Assembly (NCBI GenBank): GCA_027296185.1
Contig: JAPUJL010000288.1
Location: 1 to 8,281, forward strand
From: SAR324 cluster bacterium
Lineage (GTDB): Bacteria; SAR324; JACQKK01
Direction of reading: 5' to 3'
DNA length: 8,281 nt
Of the stretch, positions 1 through 6,154 are shown piece by piece. Every line of letters starts with the position of its first letter. Position 1 is the first letter of the stretch. Both the position numbers and the translations under genes were made by a program. The notes beneath the pieces are model-generated. The model had not been told where the DNA came from, searched no databases, and saw only the letters and a program-made list of their open reading frames with translations.

Positions 1-1
1 G

Positions 2-187
2 GGCGCGGACCATCCCATGGAGGCTCACAAGATCGACTCCCGCGGCGTACGCGCCATGGGGGCCTCCGCGGACGCCAAGGAAGGCGTGGCGTCGTTCCTG
101 GAGAAGCGGCCGGCGAGCTTCACCCTCTCCCCGAGCCGGGACCTTCCGGAATTTTTCCCGTGGTGGGAGGAGCGCGAGTTTTCCTGA
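2..187 (+). CDS. Crotonase/enoyl-CoA hydratase family protein, C-terminal fragment
   Basis: Only the last 61 codons are present; the gene enters from the left edge in frame and stops at TGA 185-187. The tail begins with GADHPMEAHKIDSRGVRAMG, followed by a helix containing EGVASFLEKRPASFTL and ending in a Trp-Trp pair (PWWEE) near the C-terminus. The pattern of an acidic/alanine helix, then EGVxSFLEKRxAxF, then a short Pro/Trp tail is typical of crotonase-superfamily enoyl-CoA hydratases, where the C-terminal helices close the active site and form the oligomer interface. The usual role is hydration of 2-enoyl-CoA in fatty-acid or aromatic acid oxidation, but the oxyanion-hole and acid/base residues lie outside the window, so the exact reaction cannot be assigned. 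The family call is fairly secure; substrate is unknown. Confidence 0.75.
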   Translation, partial: GADHPMEAHKIDSRGVRAMGASADAKEGVASFLEKRPASFTLSPSRDLPEFFPWWEEREFS

Positions 188-203
188 GCCCCACCTGCGG
201 GGC
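188..203 (+). terminator. Short hairpin directly after the crotonase stop codon
   Basis: GCCCC (188-192) and GGGGC (199-203) form a 5-bp perfect stem with a 6-base loop, beginning at the base after the TGA. There is no T-run behind it, so it is at best a weak or Rho-assisted 3' end. In DNA this GC-rich it could be chance. Confidence 0.2.
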
Positions 204-409
204 AAGGGCGGACGGAACGCCCTCCTGCGCGAATCTTCGAGCGACGGAGTGGCCGTCGCGCCGGGCGCCTTACCCCATGGCCGCCGGTCGGTCCGAAGAA
301 AATCCTAGATTCCGAGTGTACGCACGGTTACATTATGCGCTGGGCGGATGGACCGGTCATCACGACGGCTCGATCCGACCGAACTTGCGCGATTCGGACG
401 GGCAGCCCC

Positions 410-1072
410 ATGAATTTTGGTCCCGGGATTCGATCGATACCCTCCGCCGTCGGCTGGGGACGGCTGGGTGTGATATCGGTCACGGCGCTGGCCATCGGCC
501 TCGGTTTATCGTGCCGAGTCAGGCCGGGGGACCCGAACGCGGATCAATCCGCCAAACCGGACGCTCCGGAGTATGTCGAGCGGCTGACTTTCGAGATGCG
601 CGGAATTCCCGGTTCCGGGTTACTGCAAATCCACCAAATGGGCGGCACGGTGGATTTCGAGTACACGTTGTTGAGCCAGCGGGTGCGCTGGGCCACCCGC
701 GAAGGCACGTTGATGGGGATCGGCTGGGCCGATTACCGGGGCACCTGCAAGAAGGAGCCGCAAAGCGGCCCCGGTTCCAGCCCCGGAAAGATGGTGTGCT
801 CGGCCCCATTCGTTTTCTTCATGCCGGCCGCTTCGAGTACCGGCGCGATCTGCTACGAAAGTCTCGATCTCGGACGGGCGGCCTGCCCGGGAGAGGGGCC
901 CGTATTCGACATTATCGATGACTTGTTCCAGATTGGGGAAAAGTTGCTGGCCTTCCACGCTGCGGGAACCGGCGAAAATTACAAGTCGTTCCGGGAGCCC
1001 TTGCGCAAAGTCTATGGCCAGGTGCGGGAGTTGCGTGACTTGATCCAAGCCCACCCGCCGGAAGGGCACTAG
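410..1072 (+). CDS. Unrecognised exported protein, probable lipoprotein
   Basis: This encodes a 220-residue protein of no family I recognise. I start it at ATG 410 because this puts a signal-like N-terminus at the front: a basic/Gly stretch (to about residue 18), then a hydrophobic segment VISVTALAIGLGLS (21-34) ending at Cys35. GLSC is a poor lipobox because position -3 is Gly rather than Leu, so it could be a lipoprotein or a secreted or membrane-anchored protein. The start at 335 would add 25 residues ahead of the signal and is less likely; neither start has a good Shine-Dalgarno. After the signal come a Pro/Asp-rich linker (38-55), a probably beta-rich core with Cys113, Cys130, Cys148 and Cys159, which could make two disulfides in the envelope, and a helical end (165-215). 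Its codons look less GC-biased than those of fhs and sat, which may mean a different history. It is separate from fhs by 104 bases. Function unknown. Confidence 0.65.
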   Translation: MNFGPGIRSIPSAVGWGRLGVISVTALAIGLGLSCRVRPGDPNADQSAKPDAPEYVERLTFEMRGIPGSGLLQIHQMGGTVDFEYTLLSQRVRWATREGTLMGIGWADYRGTCKKEPQSGPGSSPGKMVCSAPFVFFMPAASSTGAICYESLDLGRAACPGEGPVFDIIDDLFQIGEKLLAFHAAGTGENYKSFREPLRKVYGQVRELRDLIQAHPPEGH

Positions 1073-1176
1073 GGCCTACCCACACGAAATCTGGGGGCCG
1101 CGACCCTCCGCCGCTCCAGCGTCGATGGGATCGGCCGGTGCGCCGGATTCTCCCGCCCCCGATCCCAGCCCGGACC

Positions 1177-2856
1177 ATGCCCGACCAACCCAGCGATATC
1201 GAGATCGCGCAGGCCGCCGCGATCCGGCCCATCGGCGAGATCGCCGAGCGGGCGGGAATTCCCCCCGACGCCTTGCTCCTCTATGGCGCCCACAAGGCCA
1301 AGCTCGACCTGAGTTTTTGCCGGGAGGCGCGGGCGCGCCCGCCGGGCAAGCTGATCCTCGTCACCGCGATGACCCCCACCCCCGCGGGGGAGGGCAAGAC
1401 CACCACCGCGGTGGGCCTGGCCGACGGTCTGGTCCGGCTGGGCCACCGGGCGGCCGTCTGCCTGCGGGAGCCCTCCCTGGGCCCGGTGTTCGGAGCGAAG
1501 GGCGGTGCCGCCGGAGGCGGCTACGCCCAGGTGATTCCCATGGAGGAGATCAACCTCCACTTCACGGGGGATTTCCACGCCATCGGCGCCGCGCACAACC
1601 TGCTCGCCGCGCTGATCGACAACCATCTGCACCAGGGCAATCCGTTGGGCATCAGCCCGTACACCGTATCCCTCGGCCGGGTGCTCGACCTGAGCGACCG
1701 CGCGTTGCGCCACGTGGTGACGGGTCTCGGGGGGCGTACCAACGGCGTGCCGCGGGAATCGTGGTTCGATATCACGCCGGCCTCGGAGGTGATGGCGATC
1801 TTCTGCCTGGCCCGCGATCTGGACGACCTGCAGAAGCGGCTGGGCCGGATGGTCGTCGCCGAAGATCGGGCGGGAGAGCCGGTGCGGGCTACCGCGCTGG
1901 GGGCCGATGGGTCGCTGGCGGTGCTGCTCAAGGATGCCCTCGCGCCGAACCTGGTGCAAACCCTGGAGGGCACCCCCGCCCTGGTGCACGGGGGCCCATT
2001 CGCCAACATCGCCCATGGCTGCAACTCGGTGCTCGCCACCACCACGGCGCTTGGGTTGGGGGGCTATGTGGTCACCGAGGCAGGGTTCGGCTCCGATCTG
2101 GGCGCGGAGAAGTTCGTCAACATCAAGTGCCGCATTGCTGGGCTCCAGCCGGCCGCCGTGACCCTCGTGGCGACCCTGCGGGCGCTGAAGCTCCACGGCG
2201 GCGCGGAGCGGAACGCCCACGATGCCCCCGATTCCGCCGCTATCGAGGCGGGCTTCGCCAACCTGAAGCGGCACATCGCCAACGTGCGGGGCTTCGGCCT
2301 GCCCCTGGTGGTTGCGCTCAACCGGTTCGCCGGCGACCGGGACGAGGAGGTGGAGCAGGTTCGCCGCCTGTGCGAGGCGGAGGGTGCGCCCATGGCCTCC
2401 TGCGAGGCATGGTCGGGCGGCGGTGCCGGCGCCGAGGCCCTGGCCAAGGCGATTGTGCAGGCCGCCGAGGGTGGCGGCGCGCCGCCGCGGTTCACCTACC
2501 CGAACGACCTGCCCCTGTGGGACAAGGCCGAACGCATCGCCCAAACCGTCTACGGGGCGGAGTGCCTGGAATCCCTGGGGCGGGTGCGGGCCAAGTTCGA
2601 TCGGCTGGAAGCCCAGGGTTTCGGCGGGCTGCCCGTGTGCATCGCCAAGACCCAGGCTTCCCTGACCGCCGATCCCAAGCGGCTCGGGGCGCCCACGGGG
2701 TTCCGCGTGCCGGTGCGCGACGTGCGCCTCGCCGCGGGGGCGGGCTTCGTCGTGGTGCTCACCGGGGATGTGCTGACCATGCCCGGCCTGCCCCAATCCC
2801 CCGCCGCCGAGCGGATCGGCCTCAACCCGGACGGCTCCGTCTACGGGCTGTTTTGA
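1177..2856 (+). CDS. fhs: Formate-tetrahydrofolate ligase (formyltetrahydrofolate synthetase)
   Basis: This 559-residue cytosolic enzyme joins formate to tetrahydrofolate with ATP, giving 10-formyl-THF for one-carbon metabolism (purines, fMet, serine, or formate assimilation). The nucleotide loop TPTPAGEGKTTT is at residues 66-77. The family signature EPSLGPVFGAKGGAAGGGYAQV, running into PMEEINLHFTGD, spans about 98-131. The second signature EGTPALVHGGPFANIAHGCNS is followed by VTEAGFGSDLGAEKF and the C-terminus keeps TMPGLPQSPAA near its end. Length matches the usual 555-560 residues, which supports ATG 1177 over a GTG at 1138 that would add 13 unrelated residues; no clear Shine-Dalgarno precedes either. 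All signature segments are intact, so it should be active. Neighbours are sulfur activation and a hydroxyacid dehydrogenase; a role in formate or serine-cycle carbon flow is possible but not shown here. A 288-base gap follows, so cotranscription with sat is uncertain. Confidence 0.97.
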   Translation: MPDQPSDIEIAQAAAIRPIGEIAERAGIPPDALLLYGAHKAKLDLSFCREARARPPGKLILVTAMTPTPAGEGKTTTAVGLADGLVRLGHRAAVCLREPSLGPVFGAKGGAAGGGYAQVIPMEEINLHFTGDFHAIGAAHNLLAALIDNHLHQGNPLGISPYTVSLGRVLDLSDRALRHVVTGLGGRTNGVPRESWFDITPASEVMAIFCLARDLDDLQKRLGRMVVAEDRAGEPVRATALGADGSLAVLLKDALAPNLVQTLEGTPALVHGGPFANIAHGCNSVLATTTALGLGGYVVTEAGFGSDLGAEKFVNIKCRIAGLQPAAVTLVATLRALKLHGGAERNAHDAPDSAAIEAGFANLKRHIANVRGFGLPLVVALNRFAGDRDEEVEQVRRLCEAEGAPMASCEAWSGGGAGAEALAKAIVQAAEGGGAPPRFTYPNDLPLWDKAERIAQTVYGAECLESLGRVRAKFDRLEAQGFGGLPVCIAKTQASLTADPKRLGAPTGFRVPVRDVRLAAGAGFVVVLTGDVLTMPGLPQSPAAERIGLNPDGSVYGLF

Positions 2857-2864
2857 GACGGTGC

Positions 2865-2909
2865 GGAATTCCCCTCCCCGAGCAGCAGTACCGAGGGATA
2901 GCGAATTCC
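2865..2909 (+). terminator. Bulged inverted repeat after fhs
   Basis: GGAATTC (2865-2871) pairs with GAATTCC (2903-2909) and, just inside, CCCTC (2872-2876) pairs with GAGGG (2893-2897). This gives 12 bp interrupted by a one-sided 5-base bulge and closed by a 16-base loop, starting 8 bases after the fhs stop. No T-run follows, so it may stabilise the mRNA 3' end or assist Rho rather than terminate by itself. Confidence 0.3.
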
Positions 2910-2923
2910 TTGGCCATCGGCTC

Positions 2924-2952
2924 TTCTCAATCCGCGTCCTTCTCGTTAAACT
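2924..2952 (+). promoter_or_regulatory. Possible sigma-70 type promoter for sat-cysC
   Basis: TTCTCA (2924-2929, 4/6 to TTGACA) is separated by exactly 17 bases from TAAACT (2947-2952, 4/6 to TATAAT), in one of the few A/T-richer spots of the region. A start near 2959 would give a leader of about 185 bases. The score is modest and rests on pattern alone. Confidence 0.3.
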
Positions 2953-3019
2953 AGAAAGTTATTGCCGCTGTTGTCCTCGCCACATCACTCAGGACGTCAC
3001 GGTCGTCGGGGGAGGGAGC

Positions 3020-3056
3020 CGCCGGGCGGCCCGCCCGGTGCGATTCAACGGGCCGC
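3020..3056 (+). other. Two mutually exclusive hairpins in the sat-cysC leader
   Basis: Hairpin A pairs 3020-3028 with 3032-3040 (7 perfect bp, CCGGGCG with CGCCCGG, plus a G-U and an outer C-G pair; 3-base loop). Hairpin B pairs 3026-3033 with 3049-3056 (8 perfect bp, GCGGCCCG with CGGGCCGC; 15-base loop). They share bases 3026-3040, so only one can form at a time. That is the geometry of an attenuator or riboswitch expression platform, but no T-run follows B and GC-rich DNA makes such pairings easily. Confidence 0.3.
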
Positions 3057-3106
3057 GGCGCAACCCCGGCGAGGAATTCACCCCTGAGCAGTGCCGCTAC
3101 CCAAGA

Positions 3107-3128
3107 GGAAATCCCAAAGGGAAATTCC
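3107..3128 (+). other. Small hairpin abutting the sat ribosome binding site
   Basis: GGAA (3107-3110) pairs with TTCC (3125-3128) and TCCC (3112-3115) pairs with GGGA (3119-3122) around an AAA loop. The 3' arm ends one base before the Shine-Dalgarno, so this imperfect hairpin could influence ribosome access. It is short and only modestly stable. Confidence 0.25.
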
Positions 3129-3135
3129 AGAAGGA
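3129..3135 (+). promoter_or_regulatory. Ribosome binding site deciding the sat-cysC start
   Basis: AGAAGGA lies 9 bases before ATG 3145. This favours 3145 over the in-frame GTG at 3091, whose extra 18 residues are Lys/Arg/Pro-rich and not part of the family fold. Confidence 0.7.
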
Positions 3136-3144
3136 ACTCACCGT

Positions 3145-4857
3145 ATGAATCACCTGATTCCCCCCCACGGGGGCGAACTCGTCGACCTGATGGCCACCCA
3201 CGAAGAGCGGGCGCGGCTGAAAGCGGAATCGGTCGATTTTCCCTCCATCGACCTTACCGGCCAGCAGCTGTGCGACCTGGAGCTGCTGGTTCACGGCGGT
3301 TTTTCGCCCTTGCGGGGATTTCTCGGCCGCGCGGATTACGATTCGGTGCTGGAGCACATGCGCCTCGCGGACGAGACCGTTTGGCCCATGCCCATCGTAC
3401 TGGCGGTGCCCCAGGCCACTGCGGAGGGGCTCTCGGAAGGCTCGCGGGTGGCCCTGCGCGACCCCGAGGGGACCATGCTCGCGGTGCTGGAGATCGTGGA
3501 AATCTGGGATCGCGACCGCAAGCGCGAAGCGGAGGCCGTCTTCGGCTCCCTCCACGAGGAGCATCCTGGGGTGCGCGCCACCCTGGACGATCCGGGCCAG
3601 GTCTGCCTGAGCGGTAAGGTGACCGGTGTCCAGCCGGCCGCCCACCACGATTTCACCGAATTGCGCTACACTCCCGCCGATCTGCGGTCCGAGTTCACTC
3701 GTCTGGGCTGGCGGCTGGTGACGGCGTTTCAGACGCGCAACCCCCTGCACCGGGCCCACAAGGAGATGACGGTGCGCGCCTCGACGGAGGTGGGTTCGCA
3801 CCTGCTGCTCCATCCGGTGGTGGGGATGACCAAGCCGGGCGACGTGGACCACTACACCCGCGTGCGGTGCTACCAGGCCATCGCCCACCATTACCCCCCG
3901 GGCTTGATGAAGCTCAGCCTGCTGAACCTGGCCATGCGCATGGCGGGGCCCCGGGAGGCCGTGTGGCACGCCCTGATCCGCAAGAACCACGGCTGCAGCC
4001 ACTTCATCGTGGGGCGGGACCATGCCGGGCCCGGCTCCGATTCCAAGGGCAATCCCTTCTATGGCCCCTACGAGGCCCAGGACGTGGTGGCGGACTTCCA
4101 GGACGACATCGGCATCCGCATGATCCCCTTTCAGGAGATGGTCTACTCGGCGCAGCGCAGCCAGTACCTGCCCCGCAACGAAGTCGCCGAGGGCGAGGAG
4201 GTGCTCTCCGTTTCCGGAACCGAGCTGCGCCGGCGGTTGCGCGAAGCGCTGGAAATTCCCGATTGGTTCTCCTACTCGGACGTGGTGGCGGAATTGCGGC
4301 GGGCCTACCCGCCCAAGGAACGGCAGGGGATCACCCTGTTCTTCACCGGGCTCTCCGGCGCGGGCAAATCCACCATCGCCAACGTGCTGCTCTCCAAGTT
4401 CCTGGAAATCGGCGGGCGGCCGGTGACCCTGCTGGACGGCGATATCGTGCGCAAGAACCTGTCCAGCGAGCTGGGGTTTTCCCGCGAGCACCGGAACTTG
4501 AACATCCTCCGCATCGGATTCGTCGCCAACGAGATCACCAAGAACGGCGGCATCGCCATCTGCGCCCCCATCGCCCCCTATGCGGAAACGCGGCGCAAGG
4601 TGCGCGAACTGGTGGCGGCCCACGGGGGGTTCATCGAGATTTACGTCTCCACGCCCCTCGAGGCCTGCGAAAAACGGGACCGCAAGGGGCTTTACGCCAA
4701 GGCTCGCGCGGGATTGATCAAGGAGTTCACCGGCATCAGCGACCCCTACGAGGAGCCGGAGAATCCCGAAATCGCCATCGACACCACCGACCTCACCCCG
4801 GAGGAAGCAGCGCAGGAAGTGCTGCTGTACCTGGAAAACAAGGGCTTCCTCGCCTGA
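3145..4857 (+). CDS. Bifunctional sulfate adenylyltransferase / adenylylsulfate kinase
   Basis: This 570-residue cytosolic fusion activates sulfate. The N-terminal ATP sulfurylase (about 1-385) makes APS and pyrophosphate from ATP and sulfate, or runs in reverse; the C-terminal APS kinase (about 393-570) phosphorylates APS to PAPS. Sulfurylase motifs are QTRNPLHRAHKE (196-207, the HxxH nucleotide motif), HPVVGMTKPGDVDHYTR (223-239), GRDHAGPG (290-297) and SVSGTELRRRL (355-365). The kinase has Walker A GLSGAGKST (402-410), DGD (431-433) followed by IVR, and KNGGIAICAPIAPYAETRR near 466-484. Both halves look complete and active, unlike fungal fusions whose kinase half is degenerate. The same domain order is known from Aquifex and some sulfur-oxidising proteobacteria. 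Supply of PAPS for assimilation or sulfation is the simple reading; reverse operation in sulfur oxidation is possible but no such genes are visible. The symbol varies (sat/cysC, cysNC-type), so it is left blank. Confidence 0.96.
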   Translation: MNHLIPPHGGELVDLMATHEERARLKAESVDFPSIDLTGQQLCDLELLVHGGFSPLRGFLGRADYDSVLEHMRLADETVWPMPIVLAVPQATAEGLSEGSRVALRDPEGTMLAVLEIVEIWDRDRKREAEAVFGSLHEEHPGVRATLDDPGQVCLSGKVTGVQPAAHHDFTELRYTPADLRSEFTRLGWRLVTAFQTRNPLHRAHKEMTVRASTEVGSHLLLHPVVGMTKPGDVDHYTRVRCYQAIAHHYPPGLMKLSLLNLAMRMAGPREAVWHALIRKNHGCSHFIVGRDHAGPGSDSKGNPFYGPYEAQDVVADFQDDIGIRMIPFQEMVYSAQRSQYLPRNEVAEGEEVLSVSGTELRRRLREALEIPDWFSYSDVVAELRRAYPPKERQGITLFFTGLSGAGKSTIANVLLSKFLEIGGRPVTLLDGDIVRKNLSSELGFSREHRNLNILRIGFVANEITKNGGIAICAPIAPYAETRRKVRELVAAHGGFIEIYVSTPLEACEKRDRKGLYAKARAGLIKEFTGISDPYEEPENPEIAIDTTDLTPEEAAQEVLLYLENKGFLA

Positions 4858-4879
4858 CCCGGCCCGGGGCCGATCGCCT

Positions 4880-4915
4880 GCGGAGCGTTTTCCGCCCTGG
4901 CGGGTTTCCCCCGCC
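4880..4915 (+). terminator. Tandem small hairpins between sat-cysC and the dehydrogenase
   Basis: GCGGA (4880-4884) pairs with TCCGC (4891-4895), and GGCGGG (4899-4904) pairs perfectly with CCCGCC (4910-4915). They fill most of the 76-base gap. No T-run follows. They could attenuate read-through or act as mRNA processing or stability elements; the second ends 18 bases before ATG 4934, where no Shine-Dalgarno is visible. Confidence 0.25.
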
Positions 4916-4933
4916 CGATCCATCGTTTCCCCT

Positions 4934-5968
4934 ATGGCCGACACTTTCCACATCGTGCTGACGGCCGATTTCCTCGGCGAGGACGGACGCCCGGCCCTCT
5001 GGGAAGGCGGGTTTCCGCCCCTGGAGGAGGCGGCGGAGAGGGCCAGCTACGGCTACATGGGCGACTACCTTCCCGAGATCTCCGCGGAGCAAATCGAAGG
5101 GGCCGATGCCCTGCTGTGCCTGGTGCCCAAGGTCACGCGGGAAACCCTGCGCGGCGCGGAACGGCTCAAGGTGGTGGCGCGCTGGGGGGTGGGCTTCGAC
5201 AATGTCGACGTGGATGCCTGCACCGAAGCCGGGGTCGCCGTCACCATCACCAAGGGCGCGGTGGATCACCCCGTCGCGGAGGCCATCGTCGGGTTCATGC
5301 TGGCCCTCAGCCACCGCATGCTGCCCAAGCACCGGCTGGTCGTGGAAAACCGCTGGAACGACCGCACCGCCTACAACGGCACCGAGCTGCGGGAAAAGGT
5401 GGCCGGCATCGTCGGCCTGGGCGGCATCGGGCGCCGCACGCTGCAACTGCTCTCGAGCTTCGGCATGGAGCGCCCGGCCGCCTACGATCCCTATCTCGGC
5501 GAAGCGGAAATGGAGGCCGCCGGGGCGCGGAAGGTGGAGCTGGACACCCTGGTGGCCGAGGCGGATTTCCTGATCGTGACCTGCCCCCTGACCGACGAGA
5601 CCCGCGGCCTGATCGGCGCCCGGGAGCTTGCCCGCGCCAAGCCCAGCGCCTTTCTGATCAATACGGCGCGCGGCGGGATCGTCGACGAGGCGGCGCTCGA
5701 GGCCGCGCTAAAAGCGGGCCAAATTGCTGGGGCGGCCCTGGACGTCTTCGAGCGGGAACCGACGGACGACTCGCTCCCCCTGGCCAAGCTGGACAGCGTG
5801 GTGCTCTCCCCCCACTCCATCGCCTGGACCGAGGAGTTGTTCCGCGACGTGGGCCGCATGGCCTGCGGCTCCATCCTCGACCTGGCCGAAGGCAGGAAGC
5901 CCCACGGCCTGCTCAATCCCGAGGTCTGGGACACCCCGGCCTTTCGCCGCAAGCTCCAACTGGATTGA
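4934..5968 (+). CDS. D-isomer-specific 2-hydroxyacid dehydrogenase (NAD-dependent)
   Basis: This 344-residue cytosolic oxidoreductase belongs to the family of D-3-phosphoglycerate dehydrogenase, glyoxylate/hydroxypyruvate reductase and D-lactate dehydrogenase. The substrate-binding half includes RWGVGFDNVDVDA (83-95). The Rossmann half has GLGGIGR (161-167), then Asp185 in AAYDPY, which favours NAD over NADP. The catalytic triad is in place: Arg246 in NTARGGIVDEAAL, Glu275 in DVFEREP, and His294 in SPHSIAW. The segment after the catalytic His (SIAWTEE rather than the common IAGAT/IGGST) marks it as distinct from classical SerA, and it lacks SerA's C-terminal ACT domain. Substrate cannot be read from sequence; with fhs two genes upstream, hydroxypyruvate or glyoxylate (serine-cycle type) is one guess, phosphoglycerate another. 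ATG 4934 gives a proper N-terminal beta strand (FHIVLTADF), although no Shine-Dalgarno precedes it. A 76-base gap separates it from sat-cysC, so cotranscription is plausible. Confidence 0.9.
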   Translation: MADTFHIVLTADFLGEDGRPALWEGGFPPLEEAAERASYGYMGDYLPEISAEQIEGADALLCLVPKVTRETLRGAERLKVVARWGVGFDNVDVDACTEAGVAVTITKGAVDHPVAEAIVGFMLALSHRMLPKHRLVVENRWNDRTAYNGTELREKVAGIVGLGGIGRRTLQLLSSFGMERPAAYDPYLGEAEMEAAGARKVELDTLVAEADFLIVTCPLTDETRGLIGARELARAKPSAFLINTARGGIVDEAALEAALKAGQIAGAALDVFEREPTDDSLPLAKLDSVVLSPHSIAWTEELFRDVGRMACGSILDLAEGRKPHGLLNPEVWDTPAFRRKLQLD

Positions 5969-5994
5969 CCGTTCGCCGCTCCGCCCACCGATAG

Positions 5995-6028
5995 CGGGAG
6001 GGCCCGCATTCGGCGTGGGCCGCTCCCG
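5995..6028 (+). terminator. Strong bulged hairpin after the dehydrogenase
   Basis: CGGGAG (5995-6000) pairs with CTCCCG (6023-6028). Inside, G6001 pairs with C6021, leaving G6022 bulged, and GCCCGC (6002-6007) pairs with GTGGGC (6015-6020, one G-U) around a 7-base loop. The result is a stem of about 13 bp beginning 27 bases after the stop codon, the strongest hairpin in the window. No T-run follows, so it fits a Rho-aided or 3'-end-protecting structure. It separates the metabolic genes from the motor pair. Confidence 0.4.
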
Positions 6029-6073
6029 GGCCGGGCCGCTTGTCCGAGCGGACTGTAGTGATTCGGTTCTCTG

Positions 6074-6082
6074 TGGTACACT
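6074..6082 (+). promoter_or_regulatory. Possible extended -10 promoter for the motor pair
   Basis: TGG followed by TACACT (6077-6082, 4/6 to TATAAT) makes an extended -10 element (TGn plus hexamer). No good -35 lies 15-19 bases upstream, as is usual for extended -10 promoters. Transcription would start near 6089 and give a leader of about 65 bases to ATG 6155. Position just after a strong hairpin supports an independent transcription unit. Confidence 0.4.
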
Positions 6083-6143
6083 GGGCGCACTCGCCGTGTG
6101 GATTCGCGAAGGTTTTTCTGCTCACGGGAGGCAAGCACAGTCC

Positions 6144-6149
6144 GAGGGA
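6144..6149 (+). promoter_or_regulatory. Ribosome binding site deciding the start of the MotA/TolQ-like gene
   Basis: GAGGGA ends 5 bases before ATG 6155. It supports that start over the in-frame GTG at 6098 and the later ATG at 6227, which has no comparable site. Confidence 0.6.
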
Positions 6150-6154
6150 TCCTC

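Larger units (their letters stand above)
2857..3144 (+). other. Structured leader region between fhs and sat-cysC
   Basis: This 288-base gap holds no convincing conserved gene. It contains in order the bulged repeat after fhs, a possible promoter (2924-2952), a cluster of cysteine codons in an open frame (2963-2974), two mutually exclusive GC-rich hairpins (3020-3056), a small AT-richer hairpin (3107-3128) and the sat ribosome binding site (3129-3135). An open frame runs GTG 2861 to TGA 3148; the TGA overlaps the sat ATG. If the promoter guess is right, the sat mRNA has a leader of roughly 185 bases, long enough for attenuation or a riboswitch-like control. Details are in separate entries. 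Confidence 0.5.

Noticed and set aside
160..921. Open frame overlapping the exported-protein gene in another phase
   Set aside because: Its product is Arg/Gly/Pro-rich without structure signals, whereas the competing frame (410-1072) has an export signal and more natural composition.
1069..2796. 575-codon open frame antisense to fhs
   Set aside because: It mirrors the fhs frame and translates to Gly/Arg/His/Gln-rich sequence with no motifs; long antisense frames are expected in GC-rich coding DNA.
1125..2954. 609-codon + strand frame overlapping fhs
   Set aside because: Out of phase with the conserved fhs protein and Arg/Gly/Pro-rich; a shadow frame.
3010..3095. Resemblance to a cobalamin riboswitch core (GGGAG, GGTGCGATTC, CGGCGCAAC order)
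   Set aside because: The conserved CCCGCCACTG-type box and the final B12-box element are absent, and the downstream gene is not B12-related. A covariance-model search would settle it.
3097..4953. 618-codon open frame antisense to sat-cysC
   Set aside because: Same reason: a composition-driven shadow of a gene whose sense strand has all family motifs.
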